This document shows positions 6,163 through 15,616 of a stretch of 64,000 bases of DNA, one piece after another. The notes below the pieces were generated by a model. That model had not been told where the DNA came from. It saw only the letters and a program-made list of their open reading frames with translations, and did no database searches. How positions within the stretch are numbered: position 1 is the stretch's first letter; each line of letters starts with the position of its first letter. Origin of the DNA: Bacillota bacterium (lineage in GTDB: Bacteria > Bacillota > Bacilli > Paenibacillales > UBA4045). The stretch is from positions 1 through 64,000 of the forward strand of contig JAEZQY010000061.1 in assembly GCA_023441055.1 (NCBI GenBank). Direction: 5' to 3'. Both the position numbers and the translations under genes were made by a program.

Positions 6163-8292
6163 ATGAAGTTTTTGCAACCAATTACAGACTGGGTATCGAC
6201 CAAACGCGGGATGAAAATCACGCTCATCGTATGGTTGGTACTGATGGTAGGATTAAGCGCAGGGCCGAAGCTGGGCGATTACAAGGTGAGCAACTTCCAA
6301 TCGCTCCCGGATTCTGCGAAATCAATAATCGCTCAGAATTTAGCGGCTGAGCTATTCCCGAATGACCAAGGAACACCAGGTATTCTGGTCTTCCACAACG
6401 ATAGCGGAGAGATTATGCAGGACGAAGTCCAGCAGATCATCGACGGCATTATTGCTGCTGAGATCGAAGGGATTGAGACGATTATCAACCCTGCGCAGCT
6501 GCCGCCGCCAGCGATTGCAGGATTTATCTCAGAGGACAAGTCTACGATGATCGTGCCGATGAACCTGAAGGCGGGTCTCGGCAATAAGGATTACTCGGAA
6601 ATTAACGATCAAGCGACCGAAATTGGGACAGGCATTTCGAAGCAGCTGACGAGTACCGATTTCTATATTACAGGTCCAGCCGGGATCGCAGGAGATACCG
6701 TGAAGCTGTTCGAGGAAGCGGACCTTGTTCTGCTCTTCGCGACGATCGTGATCATTCTTGTATTGCTCATTGTGATCTACCGGTCGCCGCTGCTGGCCAT
6801 CATTCCGCTGCTGGCGACGGCCATTGTGTACCAGGTTGTGAATCAGAGCGTGGCGCTGCTCGGTGCAGGCGGTCTCGAGATCAATAATTCGACCACCTCG
6901 ATTATGAGCATTCTGCTGTTCGCGGCCGTGATTGACTACTCGCTATTCGTCTTCTCCCGCTACCGGGAAGAGCTCAATCATTATGAGAGCAAGCATGAGG
7001 CGATGAAGGTCGCGATGAGAGCAACAGGTGAGCCTGTGTTCTTCGCCGGCGGCACCGTGCTCGCTGCGATGCTCGTGCTCTTCTTCGCGGACTTCCGTGA
7101 TTATCAGAATTTCGCGCCGGTCTTCGGGACTGCGTTGGTTGTGATTATCTTAGCTTCCATAACGTTAGTACCTGCGCTCTTCACGTTATTCGGACGCAAG
7201 GCATTCTGGCCGAAGGTTCCGAAATTTGGTCAAGAAGCGGATGTGAAGCATTCGATCTGGGGACCGATCGCGAAGTTCGTCGTGAATAAGCCTATTCTAT
7301 CTGGCGGTCTTGTGTTCGTCTTCCTCGTGGTGACGGCACTGAATATCTTCAATCTCGATTATGAGTTTGATGCGGTGAAGAAATTCCCTCAGGATCTTCC
7401 TTCACGTGTAGGCTATGAAATTGTAGAGTCTAGGTACAATAAGGGCGACCTCGCGCCTACAACGGTGGTTGTAACGAGCAAGCAGGCCTTGACGGATGAG
7501 GATTTGACGAAGTTCAAGGATGCGATGACCAGCATGGAAGGTGTCCAGAGCATGCGTCTGTCTGGTCAGACCGAGAATGGTTTAGCGGCGCAGTATTCAC
7601 TGGCGCTCTCGATGAACCCGTATGCGGTAGAGGCGATTGATTTCGTGGAGGAGCTTCGAGAGAAGCAGACGGATTCGCTGCTCAGTGCCCTTCCAGCAGG
7701 CGCTGAGATTCATTACAGCGGGATAACGCCTAAGCTGGTAGATGAGCGGAATATTAATAATTCCGATCTGGTCAAGATCGTCATTCTGGAAACCCTGTTG
7801 ATCCTTGTGCTGCTCTTGGCATTGACGAAGTCTTGGAAGATGCCGCTCTATATGATGGCGACGATCCTGATCTCCTATCTGTCTGCCATTGGTCTGGGTA
7901 TCTTCCTCGTGGATGTGCTCTTCGGCTATGAGGCGATTAGTACAAGAGCGCCGGTATACGCCTTTGTCTTCTTAGTTGCGCTGGGTGTCGATTATAATAT
8001 CATCCTCGTATCGCGCTTCCTAGAAGAAATAAAGACGCGCAAAGTGAAGGAAGCGCTGGAAATTGCCATTCGCAATACAGGCGGCGTCATTTCCTCGGCA
8101 GGGATCATTCTTGCGGCGACCTTCGCCGCGCTGACGACGATGCCAATCGCAGATTTGTTCGTCTTCGGCTTCATTGTGGCAATCGGTATTCTGATTGATA
8201 CGTTCCTGGTGCGCGGCATGCTGCTGCCATCGCTCATTCTGTTCTTCGAGAAGGGCCGTGACCGCAAGGCCGGACGAGCGCTTAAAGGATAA
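6163..8292 (+). CDS. MMPL-family RND transporter
   Basis: 709 aa with two MMPL halves, each made of one N-terminal helix, a soluble extracellular domain and a five- or six-helix block. The proton-relay/structural motifs FAAVIDYSLFVFSRYREEL in the first half and VALGVDYNIILVSRFLEEI in the second are typical of MmpL/YdfJ proteins. Such proteins move lipids, surfactants or drugs out of the membrane using the proton gradient. AAGGAGGAG stands nine bases before the ATG. The gene is followed 24 bases later by a response regulator and histidine kinase on the same strand, as B. subtilis YdfJ is controlled by the YdfHI system, so export is probably induced by an envelope or peptide signal. Substrate unknown. 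Confidence 0.92.
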   Translation: MKFLQPITDWVSTKRGMKITLIVWLVLMVGLSAGPKLGDYKVSNFQSLPDSAKSIIAQNLAAELFPNDQGTPGILVFHNDSGEIMQDEVQQIIDGIIAAEIEGIETIINPAQLPPPAIAGFISEDKSTMIVPMNLKAGLGNKDYSEINDQATEIGTGISKQLTSTDFYITGPAGIAGDTVKLFEEADLVLLFATIVIILVLLIVIYRSPLLAIIPLLATAIVYQVVNQSVALLGAGGLEINNSTTSIMSILLFAAVIDYSLFVFSRYREELNHYESKHEAMKVAMRATGEPVFFAGGTVLAAMLVLFFADFRDYQNFAPVFGTALVVIILASITLVPALFTLFGRKAFWPKVPKFGQEADVKHSIWGPIAKFVVNKPILSGGLVFVFLVVTALNIFNLDYEFDAVKKFPQDLPSRVGYEIVESRYNKGDLAPTTVVVTSKQALTDEDLTKFKDAMTSMEGVQSMRLSGQTENGLAAQYSLALSMNPYAVEAIDFVEELREKQTDSLLSALPAGAEIHYSGITPKLVDERNINNSDLVKIVILETLLILVLLLALTKSWKMPLYMMATILISYLSAIGLGIFLVDVLFGYEAISTRAPVYAFVFLVALGVDYNIILVSRFLEEIKTRKVKEALEIAIRNTGGVISSAGIILAATFAALTTMPIADLFVFGFIVAIGILIDTFLVRGMLLPSLILFFEKGRDRKAGRALKG

Positions 8293-8316
8293 GGTTCATC
8301 AGCAGCGGAGGCAAGT

Positions 8317-8985
8317 ATGAGGATTCTAGTTGTAGATGATGATTTAAACATTCAACAGCTTGTCAGCATTCATCTATCGCGCGAAGGGTATCAGGTGTAT
8401 TGTGCTGACGATGCCGAGCATGCCCTTCGCATCCTAGAGCAGCAAGAGGTGGATTTGGCTGTGGTGGATGTGATGATGCCTGGGATGAATGGGTATGAGC
8501 TAACTCGGATTCTGACGTCGGATCTCGGCATTCCAGTCATTCTGCTGACAGCCAAGGGACAATTGTCAGACAAGGAGCAGGGCTTCGATGCAGGCTCGGA
8601 TGACTATCTTGTAAAGCCATTCGAGCCCAAGGAGCTGCTGTTCCGTGTAGCTGTCGTCCTACGGCGATTCGATCGCGCGATGGAGAGCAGGATTGAGGTT
8701 GGCAATATCGTAATCGACAAGAAGAACTATGAGGTTACGATTAATGGGGATACGCTGCTGCTGCCCATGAAGGAATTCGAGCTGCTCAGCCTGCTGGCGA
8801 GCAGAGCGAATGCCGTAGTCTCCCGCTCCGTGCTGATTGAACAGACGTGGGGCGATGACGGCTCGGACTATGAGCTTACACTCAATACGCATATGAATCG
8901 AATCAGGGAGCGACTCAAGCGTCATTCCGCTTCCATCGAAATTCATACGTATCGCGGTGTCGGCTACAAGCTAGAGGAGATGTAG
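8317..8985 (+). CDS. OmpR/PhoB-family response regulator
   Basis: 222 aa. The receiver domain spans residues 1 to about 120: acidic pocket VVDDD at 5-9, phosphoacceptor D51 in VVDVMMPG, and a conserved lysine in LVKPFEP near 100. A winged-helix DNA-binding domain spans about 125-222 (LLPMKEFELLSLLASRANAVVSR, then YRGVGYKLEEM at the end). It probably controls the upstream MMPL gene. GCGGAGGCAAGT lies just upstream of the ATG. The kinase gene begins on the base after its stop codon. Confidence 0.95.
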   Translation: MRILVVDDDLNIQQLVSIHLSREGYQVYCADDAEHALRILEQQEVDLAVVDVMMPGMNGYELTRILTSDLGIPVILLTAKGQLSDKEQGFDAGSDDYLVKPFEPKELLFRVAVVLRRFDRAMESRIEVGNIVIDKKNYEVTINGDTLLLPMKEFELLSLLASRANAVVSRSVLIEQTWGDDGSDYELTLNTHMNRIRERLKRHSASIEIHTYRGVGYKLEEM

Positions 8986-10362
8986 ATGCGGACTTTATAC
9001 CGGCAGTTTATTGCGGCTACTGTTCTAATCATAGGTGTGAGTATTATTCTAGGCTTCGCCCTGGCTAATTACGTCTATGTCAACTATACGCAAGAGAAGA
9101 TCGTTTCTAACAATGTGGCGATTGCGCGATCGATTGTCGATCGACTGGAGCAGCTGCATGGGGATGAGGCGGTCTTCTCTTCCTATCTGGAGGCAATGGG
9201 ACAGCTTGGCTACCAGATTTATCTGGTGAATGAGGCAGGTCAAGACTATCAATTCGGTGCCGCATTCCAGCATACGAATCTAGATCAAGCAATCGTGGAT
9301 CACGTGCTCGGCGGTGACATCTATACGGCGAACCATTCCTTCTCGAGCAAAATATGGATGATGAACCACCTGTCCAATCGGATAGAGAATACGATTGGCG
9401 TTCCGGTTCATGTGAATAACCAAGTGTACGCGATGTTCCTGAAGCAGAGCACGCAGCTGCTGTTCTCCGATTTCCACGCTATATTGGTAGGCTTTATCAT
9501 CGTTGTTATGCTGGTCAGCATCTTAGGTGTCATCGTGATGACCAAGCGGCTGATCAGGCCGATTACGCAGCTGACAGAGGCAACGAAGGCGATCTCCCGC
9601 GATAACTACAGCTATAAGCTGGATATCGACCGCAGGGATGAGATTGGACAGCTGGCGGAGTCGTTCCACGTCATGCAGCTTCAGCTGAAGCATAATGATG
9701 AGGCGAGGAAGGCGTTCATCAGCAATGTCTCGCATGACTTCCAGTCGCCGCTGATGAACATACAGGGCTATGCCGAGCTGCTGCAGAACAATGATACGAC
9801 TCAGAATGAGCGGGCGTCCTATTCTCAAATCATTCATGAGGAAGCCAAGCGGCTGTCAAGCCTGACTAAGCAGCTGATGCTGATCACATCACTAGACCAA
9901 GAGAGCTACCCGTTGAAGCTTGAGCAGATCCGGCTTGATCTGCAGTTGAAGGACATTATTCATAAATATCAATGGCGTCTGCATGAGCAATCGATCGAAA
10001 TATCCTATAAGCTGGATGAGGCATCCCTGATCACAGATAATGAACTGTTGACTGCGGTGTGGGAGAACTTGTTGACCAATGCGATCAAGTACAATCGGGA
10101 GAATGGCTATATTCATATCTCATGTGTACAGACAGCTTCTCATATTCAGGTTGTATTCGAGGATGGAGGCATCGGCATTCCGGAATCGGCCATGGAGCAT
10201 CTGTTCGAACGGTTCTATCGCGTAGATGAGTCGAGGAATCAGGATGGTACAGGATTAGGGTTGTCTATTGTTAAGCAGATTGTTACATTGCTTCATGGAG
10301 AGATAATGGTATCGAGCGAGCTCGGCAGTGGAAGCAGTTTTATGATTCAATTTCAACGATGA
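8986..10362 (+). CDS. Sensor histidine kinase
   Basis: 458 aa. A membrane helix near residues 8-30, an extracellular sensing region to about 165, a second helix near 166-186 (ILVGFIIVVMLVSILGVIVM), and HAMP about 187-240. HisKA follows with phosphoacceptor H250 in FISNVSHDFQSPL; phenylalanine replaces the more common leucine after H-D. HATPase_c has the N box NLLTNAIKYN, DGGIGIP and GTGLGLSIV. It starts immediately after the response regulator stop codon, so the two are translationally coupled. It probably senses an envelope stress or antimicrobial compound; the ligand is not predictable from the sequence. Confidence 0.94.
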   Translation: MRTLYRQFIAATVLIIGVSIILGFALANYVYVNYTQEKIVSNNVAIARSIVDRLEQLHGDEAVFSSYLEAMGQLGYQIYLVNEAGQDYQFGAAFQHTNLDQAIVDHVLGGDIYTANHSFSSKIWMMNHLSNRIENTIGVPVHVNNQVYAMFLKQSTQLLFSDFHAILVGFIIVVMLVSILGVIVMTKRLIRPITQLTEATKAISRDNYSYKLDIDRRDEIGQLAESFHVMQLQLKHNDEARKAFISNVSHDFQSPLMNIQGYAELLQNNDTTQNERASYSQIIHEEAKRLSSLTKQLMLITSLDQESYPLKLEQIRLDLQLKDIIHKYQWRLHEQSIEISYKLDEASLITDNELLTAVWENLLTNAIKYNRENGYIHISCVQTASHIQVVFEDGGIGIPESAMEHLFERFYRVDESRNQDGTGLGLSIVKQIVTLLHGEIMVSSELGSGSSFMIQFQR

Positions 10363-10413
10363 GTGACACACCAGATATGTAGTTCGTAGGCCGCATTAAG
10401 CGGCGCTCCGCCC

Positions 10414-10815
10414 ATGCTGTACCAGCTTCGGATTTGGATGCTGAATCTGGTCAGCAACGCCCGTTATTATTTTGCAACGGAAACAGATGAAGACAATCAG
10501 TCTTGCACCTATGTAGCGGAATGCAAGGATATTGATAAGCGAATTCGCAAAGCCGTGCCGTATGAGGGCATACGGAAGGGCGGCCAAGGCCGCACCCCAT
10601 GGTTCGGCGGAGATCCTACCGTATATGGCTGGGCGCAGACGGACTTCTCGTTGTACAGCGGCGCGCATCTGGGCATACTGGCGTCCCTGCTGGAGCCAAC
10701 GAATGTAGATCGCATTCTACGGTTAGATCTTCAGGTTACACAGTTCTTATGGATTACAGCGACAGCTGCAGAAGGTACCTCAGACAAGGGCTCCATCCGA
10801 TTAAGATTTGAATAG
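10414..10815 (+). CDS. Hypothetical protein, possibly a gene remnant
   Basis: 133 codons from ATG 10414 with amino-acid and codon composition compatible with real coding (for example TPWFGGDPTVYGWAQTDFSL and a C-terminus GSIRLRFE), but I do not recognise the family. No Shine-Dalgarno site precedes the ATG: the upstream CGGCGCTCCGCCC is pyrimidine-rich and a stop lies in frame at 10387. It ends 32 bases before a strong terminator. It could be the 3' part of a decayed gene whose terminator survived. No catalytic motif or membrane segment is visible. Confidence 0.35.
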   Translation: MLYQLRIWMLNLVSNARYYFATETDEDNQSCTYVAECKDIDKRIRKAVPYEGIRKGGQGRTPWFGGDPTVYGWAQTDFSLYSGAHLGILASLLEPTNVDRILRLDLQVTQFLWITATAAEGTSDKGSIRLRFE

Positions 10816-10847
10816 CAATAAACAGACGGATGCCTTTCCCGTTCTAG

Positions 10848-10896
10848 GGCTTCTCACAAGTTCATAACGAACTTGAGAGAAGCCTTATTTCTTTTC
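10848..10896 (+). terminator. Strong Rho-independent terminator
   Basis: GGCTTCTC-A-CAAGTTC (10848-10863) pairs with GAACTTG-A-GAGAAGCC (10869-10884), a 15-bp stem with one A-A mismatch and a five-base loop, followed by TTATTTCTTTT. It separates the two-component operon from the GC-rich carbohydrate island. Confidence 0.88.
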
Positions 10897-10979
10897 ATCA
10901 TCCCATATATCGTTCACTTTGAAACGACCAAGTAGAAGTGTTAGAACCTGCACTTACGCGAGCGAATCCTCGCAATCGG

Positions 10980-11050
10980 CAATTCGCGAACCTCAATTCG
11001 CGAAGCGGGAACGTGGATTTGACAATTGCGGATCGCTTGCGCTTACGATA
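10980..11050 (+). promoter_or_regulatory. Candidate control region of the GH130 gene
   Basis: The 11-mer CAATTCGCGAA occurs twice, at 10980-10990 and 10994-11004; each contains the palindrome TTCGCGAA and their 14-base period suggests a tandem operator. TTGACA at 11019-11024 is a perfect -35, but the -10 is unclear (TTACGA at 11043-11048, spacing 18). The rest of the 275-base gap between 10815 and 11091 shows no gene apart from the terminator. Confidence 0.45.
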
Positions 11051-11090
11051 GATTGGGCTCGAAGCAGCTCAAATAAAGGAGGACATACCT

Positions 11091-12158
11091 ATGAAACAAC
11101 GACTGCAACCACAAGTCGGAAGAAGCATGGCCAATCCGCTGTTAGCCCCTGCAGACGTGAAGCCGCACCGGCCTGACTTCGAGGTCATTGGCGTATTTAA
11201 TGCGGGTGTCGCGCGTGTCGGAGAGGAGATCGTGCTCATGCTTCGCGTCGCAGAACGGCCAATTGGGAGAGATGGTGGCGTGTACCTGTGTCCGGTATAC
11301 GATGCGGCGGCGGGCCGGCTTGAGGTGAGGGAAGTTCCGATGGGGCTGCCGGGGTACGATTATTCGGATTCGCGGGAGATTCGCACGCCCGAAGGACTGC
11401 TGCTTACCTCGATCTCTCATTTGAGGGCGGCTCGCAGTAAGGATGGTATTCGCTTTACAGTTGATGAGGAGCCCGCATTGTTCCCGGCGAACGAGTACGA
11501 AACCTATGGCATTGAGGATTGCCGGATTACGGAGATTGACGGCGTATACTACTTGAACTACAGCGCTTGCTCACCGCTGGGTATCACGACATATTTGGCG
11601 ACAACGAACAATTTTGTGACTTATGAGAGACTGGGCGTCATGTTTCATCCCGACAATAAGGACGTGACGATTTTCCCTGAGAAGATCGGAGGAGCGTATT
11701 ATGCGCTTCATCGTCCGTCTGCGTCCCGATTCGCGAGGCCGGAGATGTGGCTGGCGAAGTCGCCGGACTTGCTCTGCTGGGGCGATCATCGTCACGTCAT
11801 GGGGTGTCGGGAAGGGCGCTGGGACGAGGAGCGGCTCGGCGCGAGCGCTGTTCCGCTGCGAATTCCTCAAGGCTGGCTGGAGATTTATCACGGAGCAGAC
11901 CGCGACAATCGATATTGCGCGGGTGCCGTGCTGTTCGATGCAGACGAGCCGTGGCGCATCGTAGCGCGGAGCGAATGGCCGCTGCTCGAACCGCAGGAGC
12001 ACTACGAGAAGGAAGGCTTCTTCGGCAACGTCGTCTTCCCGTGCGGCGCACTGTGCGAGGATGGTATCGTAAAGATCTATTATGGTGCCGCCGACACGTT
12101 CATCGCGTATGCGGAAATTCGATTAGAGGAGATCCTTGATCATCTAGGCCTATTATGA
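11091..12158 (+). CDS. GH130 glycoside phosphorylase (mannosyl-type)
   Basis: 355 aa five-bladed beta-propeller enzyme. NPLLAPADVKPHRPDFEVIGVFNAGVAR at the start and YGIEDCRITEIDGVYYLNYSACS in the middle are family GH130 hallmarks; the aspartate in the IEDCR segment is the expected catalytic acid. LEIYHGADRDNRYCAGAVLFD and FPCGALCEDG follow in the propeller. GH130 enzymes phosphorolyse beta-mannosyl linkages (for example beta-1,4-mannosylglucose or manno-oligosaccharides) in the cytoplasm, giving mannose 1-phosphate. AAAGGAGGAC lies 5 to 8 bases before the ATG. It is convergent with the AraC regulator gene and overlaps its 3' end by six bases. With the permeases, binding protein and GH3 enzyme it suggests uptake and phosphorolysis of beta-mannosides (inference). 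Confidence 0.9.
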   Translation: MKQRLQPQVGRSMANPLLAPADVKPHRPDFEVIGVFNAGVARVGEEIVLMLRVAERPIGRDGGVYLCPVYDAAAGRLEVREVPMGLPGYDYSDSREIRTPEGLLLTSISHLRAARSKDGIRFTVDEEPALFPANEYETYGIEDCRITEIDGVYYLNYSACSPLGITTYLATTNNFVTYERLGVMFHPDNKDVTIFPEKIGGAYYALHRPSASRFARPEMWLAKSPDLLCWGDHRHVMGCREGRWDEERLGASAVPLRIPQGWLEIYHGADRDNRYCAGAVLFDADEPWRIVARSEWPLLEPQEHYEKEGFFGNVVFPCGALCEDGIVKIYYGAADTFIAYAEIRLEEILDHLGLL

Positions 12159-14459
12159 ATAATTTTTTCGATATTGTGCGGGCGTAATGCCCGTTTTTCT
12201 TTTGAATATTTTATAGAACGAATTGATCGCACTGAATCCCGTCTCTAGGACGATCTCGTCGATTGAACGGCTCGTATGCGTAAGCTGCTCCTTCACGCGT
12301 TCGATCCGTTGGTCGGCGATATAGTCGGACAGCGATTGGCCGGTATGGTCCTTGAACAGCTGACGGATATATACGACGGACAGCCCGACCTCCCCGGCGA
12401 CTAACTTCGTGCTCAGATTCGGATCGAATAGGTTCTCCTTCACGATCGTCTGGAGCTGGTCGATCAGTTGCTGTGTATTGTTCGTGGATGACTGCTGCCG
12501 CATGGCGGCAAACAGCCGGTCGAACAGCTCCAGCATCGACGCTTCGAAGTCGTCCCGTGTCTCCCAATCCGCCGTCCGTCCATCGCTGTCAGGGAAGATG
12601 CCGTGCACCGGCGTGGAAAACTCAAGCTTCATCAGCTGGATCGTCTTGTCGATGCTAAGCAGCAGCCGCAGCAGCGAAATTCGAATGTCCGCGTAACCTC
12701 CCGTCATGACAGCATTCATAAATTTATGGAATTGTCCACGCACCGCCTCCTCATGCCCGAGCTTCAACTCGTTCAACAGATGGCGCTCGACATTGTCCGG
12801 ATATTGAAAATCTTCCGCAGTCTCTGCGCCTTCGGCAGAGTGCCGGATGAATAGATGGCCGACACCGAGCTTGAACCGGTTGTTGCTCTCGCGAAGGCAA
12901 GCGATGTATTCTGAATGCAGCTCTTGAGCGGTCTCAATATAGGGGCTGACGACAGCTGTCATTGTAAGATGCAAATATTGGTTGACGTTGGATTGAATGT
13001 CTTTCACTGCGGCGACGAAGCGATCCATGGTACCCTCTTCCGATTCGCATAACAAAGCGACATGATCGTTGCGCAGCTCGACAGCATCAACTCCACCGAG
13101 CCTCGACAAGATTTCCATCGCGATGTTCCGTACGGCGTACAACATTAGGCGAACGTCCTTAGCGCCGTACCGGCCCTCGATGTCAGTCTTCCGGTCAAGG
13201 CGCATCACAATGAGCGCTAGCGAGGCAGCGGGCACAGCAAGCCGATGTTCGCGGAATGCTTCGCCCAGCTTCTGCCCGGACAGTGCGGGCTCCCGTTCCA
13301 GCAAGTCGCACAGGAAGTGATCCTTCGCGACCTCCGAGGATCGCCGCCACCTGGAGTCCAGATCGTTGAACGTGCGGGAGAGGAACGCGAGCTCGTCCGG
13401 CGAATCGGACGGGTCAGCGCCGACATCGGCGCTGCGCACGCTGCGTTTGACGTCGCCGATGAGCTTCCCGATTGGGGAATAGATGTGACGCGACACGAGC
13501 CAGGCCGTTACGAGCGCGACTGCGAGCAGGATGGCGGAGGAGACGAAGGTGACGGTTCGCAGCCGATTCACCTTCAGAAACACGGTATCGAGCGGAATCG
13601 CATGCACCGCTTTCCAGTTGCCGGCTCCGGTGAATGTGAAATTCGTGTAGACGTTTAGTCGGTTGCCGTTACGTTCGATCCAGCTGCCGCCCTCGCTCGT
13701 ACCATTCAGACCGGCGGGGAGCGAGGCCGTCTTCAGGAAGTCATCCGGCTGCGAACTGGACACAATTCGTCCCGCCTCGTCAATAATTTGAATATATTCT
13801 TCGGAGTCCTTCAACGAATGGATCAGGTAATTATGGATGGCGGAGACGTCTAGGTTCATGACGAGCGCTGAGATCGAGCCGTTCCTTAGAAGCAGCTGCA
13901 CGCTTGTGAAATAGTTACCGGTGAACCGGATGCTGTTGTGTTCACCGCTCATACGGCGGATCATGATCTGCCGATCGCTGCCATCACCGATTTGCGTTCG
14001 AATTTGGGTCAGCACGTCTTGATCGTAGAACTCGTCTAGGCCAAATACGCCAGTTTCGGTATCCACCACTTTTTCGGCAGTGTCGTTAACAAGATAGATG
14101 GAATGAATGAACGGATGATTATTTTTCAATTGCTTCAGCTTCAGCCAGATCTCTACGTCTTGGGCAATCCCCGGCGCCTCTGCGAGCGCGTATGACATCA
14201 TCTCACCGGACAGGGCTGCCTTCAGCGCGTAATCGGCCGTCCAGTTCATTAGATAAGCGAGACTCTCCGTCCGTTCGGCGAGCAGTTGCTCCGTGTTCGT
14301 CCTAATTTCTTCGACCGCAGCATCGGAAAACTGTTTATAGAGAAAGAACGTACTGACCGACATAAGTCCAAGAATCAAGCACATGAACGAAATGAACATT
14401 CGTACGAACGTCTTATGATGTCTGTCGTTCTGAATCCAAGAATAAGTCGTTTGCGTCAT
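12153..14459 (-). CDS. Membrane-bound AraC-family regulator with extracellular sensor region
   Basis: 768 aa. A helix near residues 15-38 (FVRMFISFMCLILGLMSVST), an extracellular dCache-like region to about 295, a second helix near 300-325, a short HAMP-like stretch, and a cytoplasmic region ending in two AraC helix-turn-helix motifs. The last is IDEIVLETGFSAINSFYKIFKRKTG near the C-terminus. This one-piece sensor/regulator type is common in Paenibacillus beside CUT1 sugar transporters. The ATG at 14459 is preferred: GGGGGCGG is about seven bases upstream, and longer reading extends into the promoter region of the divergent permease gene. It probably activates the divergent ABC transporter operon in response to an extracellular sugar. 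Confidence 0.9.
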   Translation of the reverse strand: MTQTTYSWIQNDRHHKTFVRMFISFMCLILGLMSVSTFFLYKQFSDAAVEEIRTNTEQLLAERTESLAYLMNWTADYALKAALSGEMMSYALAEAPGIAQDVEIWLKLKQLKNNHPFIHSIYLVNDTAEKVVDTETGVFGLDEFYDQDVLTQIRTQIGDGSDRQIMIRRMSGEHNSIRFTGNYFTSVQLLLRNGSISALVMNLDVSAIHNYLIHSLKDSEEYIQIIDEAGRIVSSSQPDDFLKTASLPAGLNGTSEGGSWIERNGNRLNVYTNFTFTGAGNWKAVHAIPLDTVFLKVNRLRTVTFVSSAILLAVALVTAWLVSRHIYSPIGKLIGDVKRSVRSADVGADPSDSPDELAFLSRTFNDLDSRWRRSSEVAKDHFLCDLLEREPALSGQKLGEAFREHRLAVPAASLALIVMRLDRKTDIEGRYGAKDVRLMLYAVRNIAMEILSRLGGVDAVELRNDHVALLCESEEGTMDRFVAAVKDIQSNVNQYLHLTMTAVVSPYIETAQELHSEYIACLRESNNRFKLGVGHLFIRHSAEGAETAEDFQYPDNVERHLLNELKLGHEEAVRGQFHKFMNAVMTGGYADIRISLLRLLLSIDKTIQLMKLEFSTPVHGIFPDSDGRTADWETRDDFEASMLELFDRLFAAMRQQSSTNNTQQLIDQLQTIVKENLFDPNLSTKLVAGEVGLSVVYIRQLFKDHTGQSLSDYIADQRIERVKEQLTHTSRSIDEIVLETGFSAINSFYKIFKRKTGITPAQYRKNYS

Positions 14460-14555
14460 GCTGCAGCCGCCCCCGCGTTGCTGATTTTTCCCCATTATAG
14501 CACGAAAAAAAGGGTCTCCTTCCGAATTCGCATATTGGTTAGTGATCCTCACTTT

Positions 14556-14574
14556 GGAGAATGCCGCATTCTCC
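14556..14574. promoter_or_regulatory. Palindromic operator candidate between regulator and permease
   Basis: GGAGAATGC-C-GCATTCTCC is a perfect 9-bp inverted repeat around one central base in the 219-base divergent intergenic region. A further half-site GCAGAATG follows at 14580-14587. This is a plausible binding site for the divergently encoded AraC regulator or a catabolite regulator, though no standard cre consensus is present. Confidence 0.5.
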
Positions 14575-14678
14575 GCTTTGCAGAATGTCCCTTGCATTGA
14601 GCAATTGCAGCTTGGCGCTGCATTCGATATCGTGATGGAAGCAACGGAACAATTCGTTTTTCCGAAAGGTTGGGACAC

Positions 14679-15599
14679 ATGAGAACAAAAGGCTTGTTGC
14701 GGGATATGGGATCGAATCCATTCCTGTATTTGATCGCCCTGCCCGGGGTGCTGTTTTATTCCATTTTTTGCTATGCTCCAATGTATGGGATGATCATGGC
14801 GTTCAAGAACTTCGATATGACGAAGGGAATTCTGCGCAGTGAATGGGTGGGACTAAGCAATTTTAAGTTTTTCTTTACGTCCAGCCAGGTCGGAACGGTC
14901 GTGTTTAATACGCTGTTTCTGAATGCATTGTTCATTGTGTCGACAACGTTGTTCGGCGTGACCATAGCCCTATTTCTGAATGAAATTCGAATGAAGCTGT
15001 TCAAGCGGGTATCGCAATCCGTTATTTTCCTGCCGTATTTCATGTCATGGATCGTCGTCAGCATGATGGTGACGGCATTCCTCGGGGGCCGAAGCCCAGC
15101 GCTGAACACATGGCTGGCATCATTCGGACTGCCTCCGGTTGACTGGATGTTCACGCCGGAGCTATGGCCGCTATTGCTGACGATTATCCGCGTCTGGCAG
15201 GGCGCCGGCTACGCGTCGATCATCTATCTTGCGGCGATCAGCGCAATTCCAGAGGAAATCTATGAGGCCGCCCGCATCGACGGCGCGTCCCGCCGTACAA
15301 TGATGTTGCGCATCACGCTGCCGCTGCTCGTCCCGACGATATCGATTCTGACGCTGTTGTCGGTCGGACGCATCTTTAACGGCGATTTTGGGATGATCTA
15401 TGCCTTAGTCGGTGACAACCCGATCCTGTACCCGACGACCGACGTCATTGACACCTTCGTGTACCGGGCAATGCGGCAGCTGAACGACTTCGGTATGTCA
15501 ACGGCAGTCGGGATCTCGCAATCCTTCATGGGGCTGATCTTCATCTTGGGAACCAATGCGATCGTCCGACGTTTTTCCAAGGAATCTTCATTATTTTAA
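14679..15599 (+). CDS. CUT1 ABC sugar transporter permease (LplB-like)
   Basis: 306 aa with six predicted membrane helices. The EAA loop EIYEAARIDGASRRTMMLRITLPLL near residues 195-220 contacts the ATPase and is diagnostic for this permease class; IALPGVLFYSIFCYAPMYGMIMAFKNF at the N-terminus is typical of LplB. AAAGG lies nine bases ahead of the ATG at 14679; an in-frame TTG nine bases earlier is less likely. It is the first gene of the transporter operon, followed 17 bases later by the partner permease. No ATPase gene is present, as is usual for CUT1 systems that share MsmX-type ATPases. Confidence 0.93.
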   Translation: MRTKGLLRDMGSNPFLYLIALPGVLFYSIFCYAPMYGMIMAFKNFDMTKGILRSEWVGLSNFKFFFTSSQVGTVVFNTLFLNALFIVSTTLFGVTIALFLNEIRMKLFKRVSQSVIFLPYFMSWIVVSMMVTAFLGGRSPALNTWLASFGLPPVDWMFTPELWPLLLTIIRVWQGAGYASIIYLAAISAIPEEIYEAARIDGASRRTMMLRITLPLLVPTISILTLLSVGRIFNGDFGMIYALVGDNPILYPTTDVIDTFVYRAMRQLNDFGMSTAVGISQSFMGLIFILGTNAIVRRFSKESSLF

Positions 15600-15616
15600 T
15601 TAAGGGAGGAATCGCT

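Noticed and set aside
12153..14459. Classical two-component histidine kinase
   Set aside because: No HisKA or HATPase motifs; the C-terminus is an AraC helix-turn-helix, so it is a one-piece membrane regulator.
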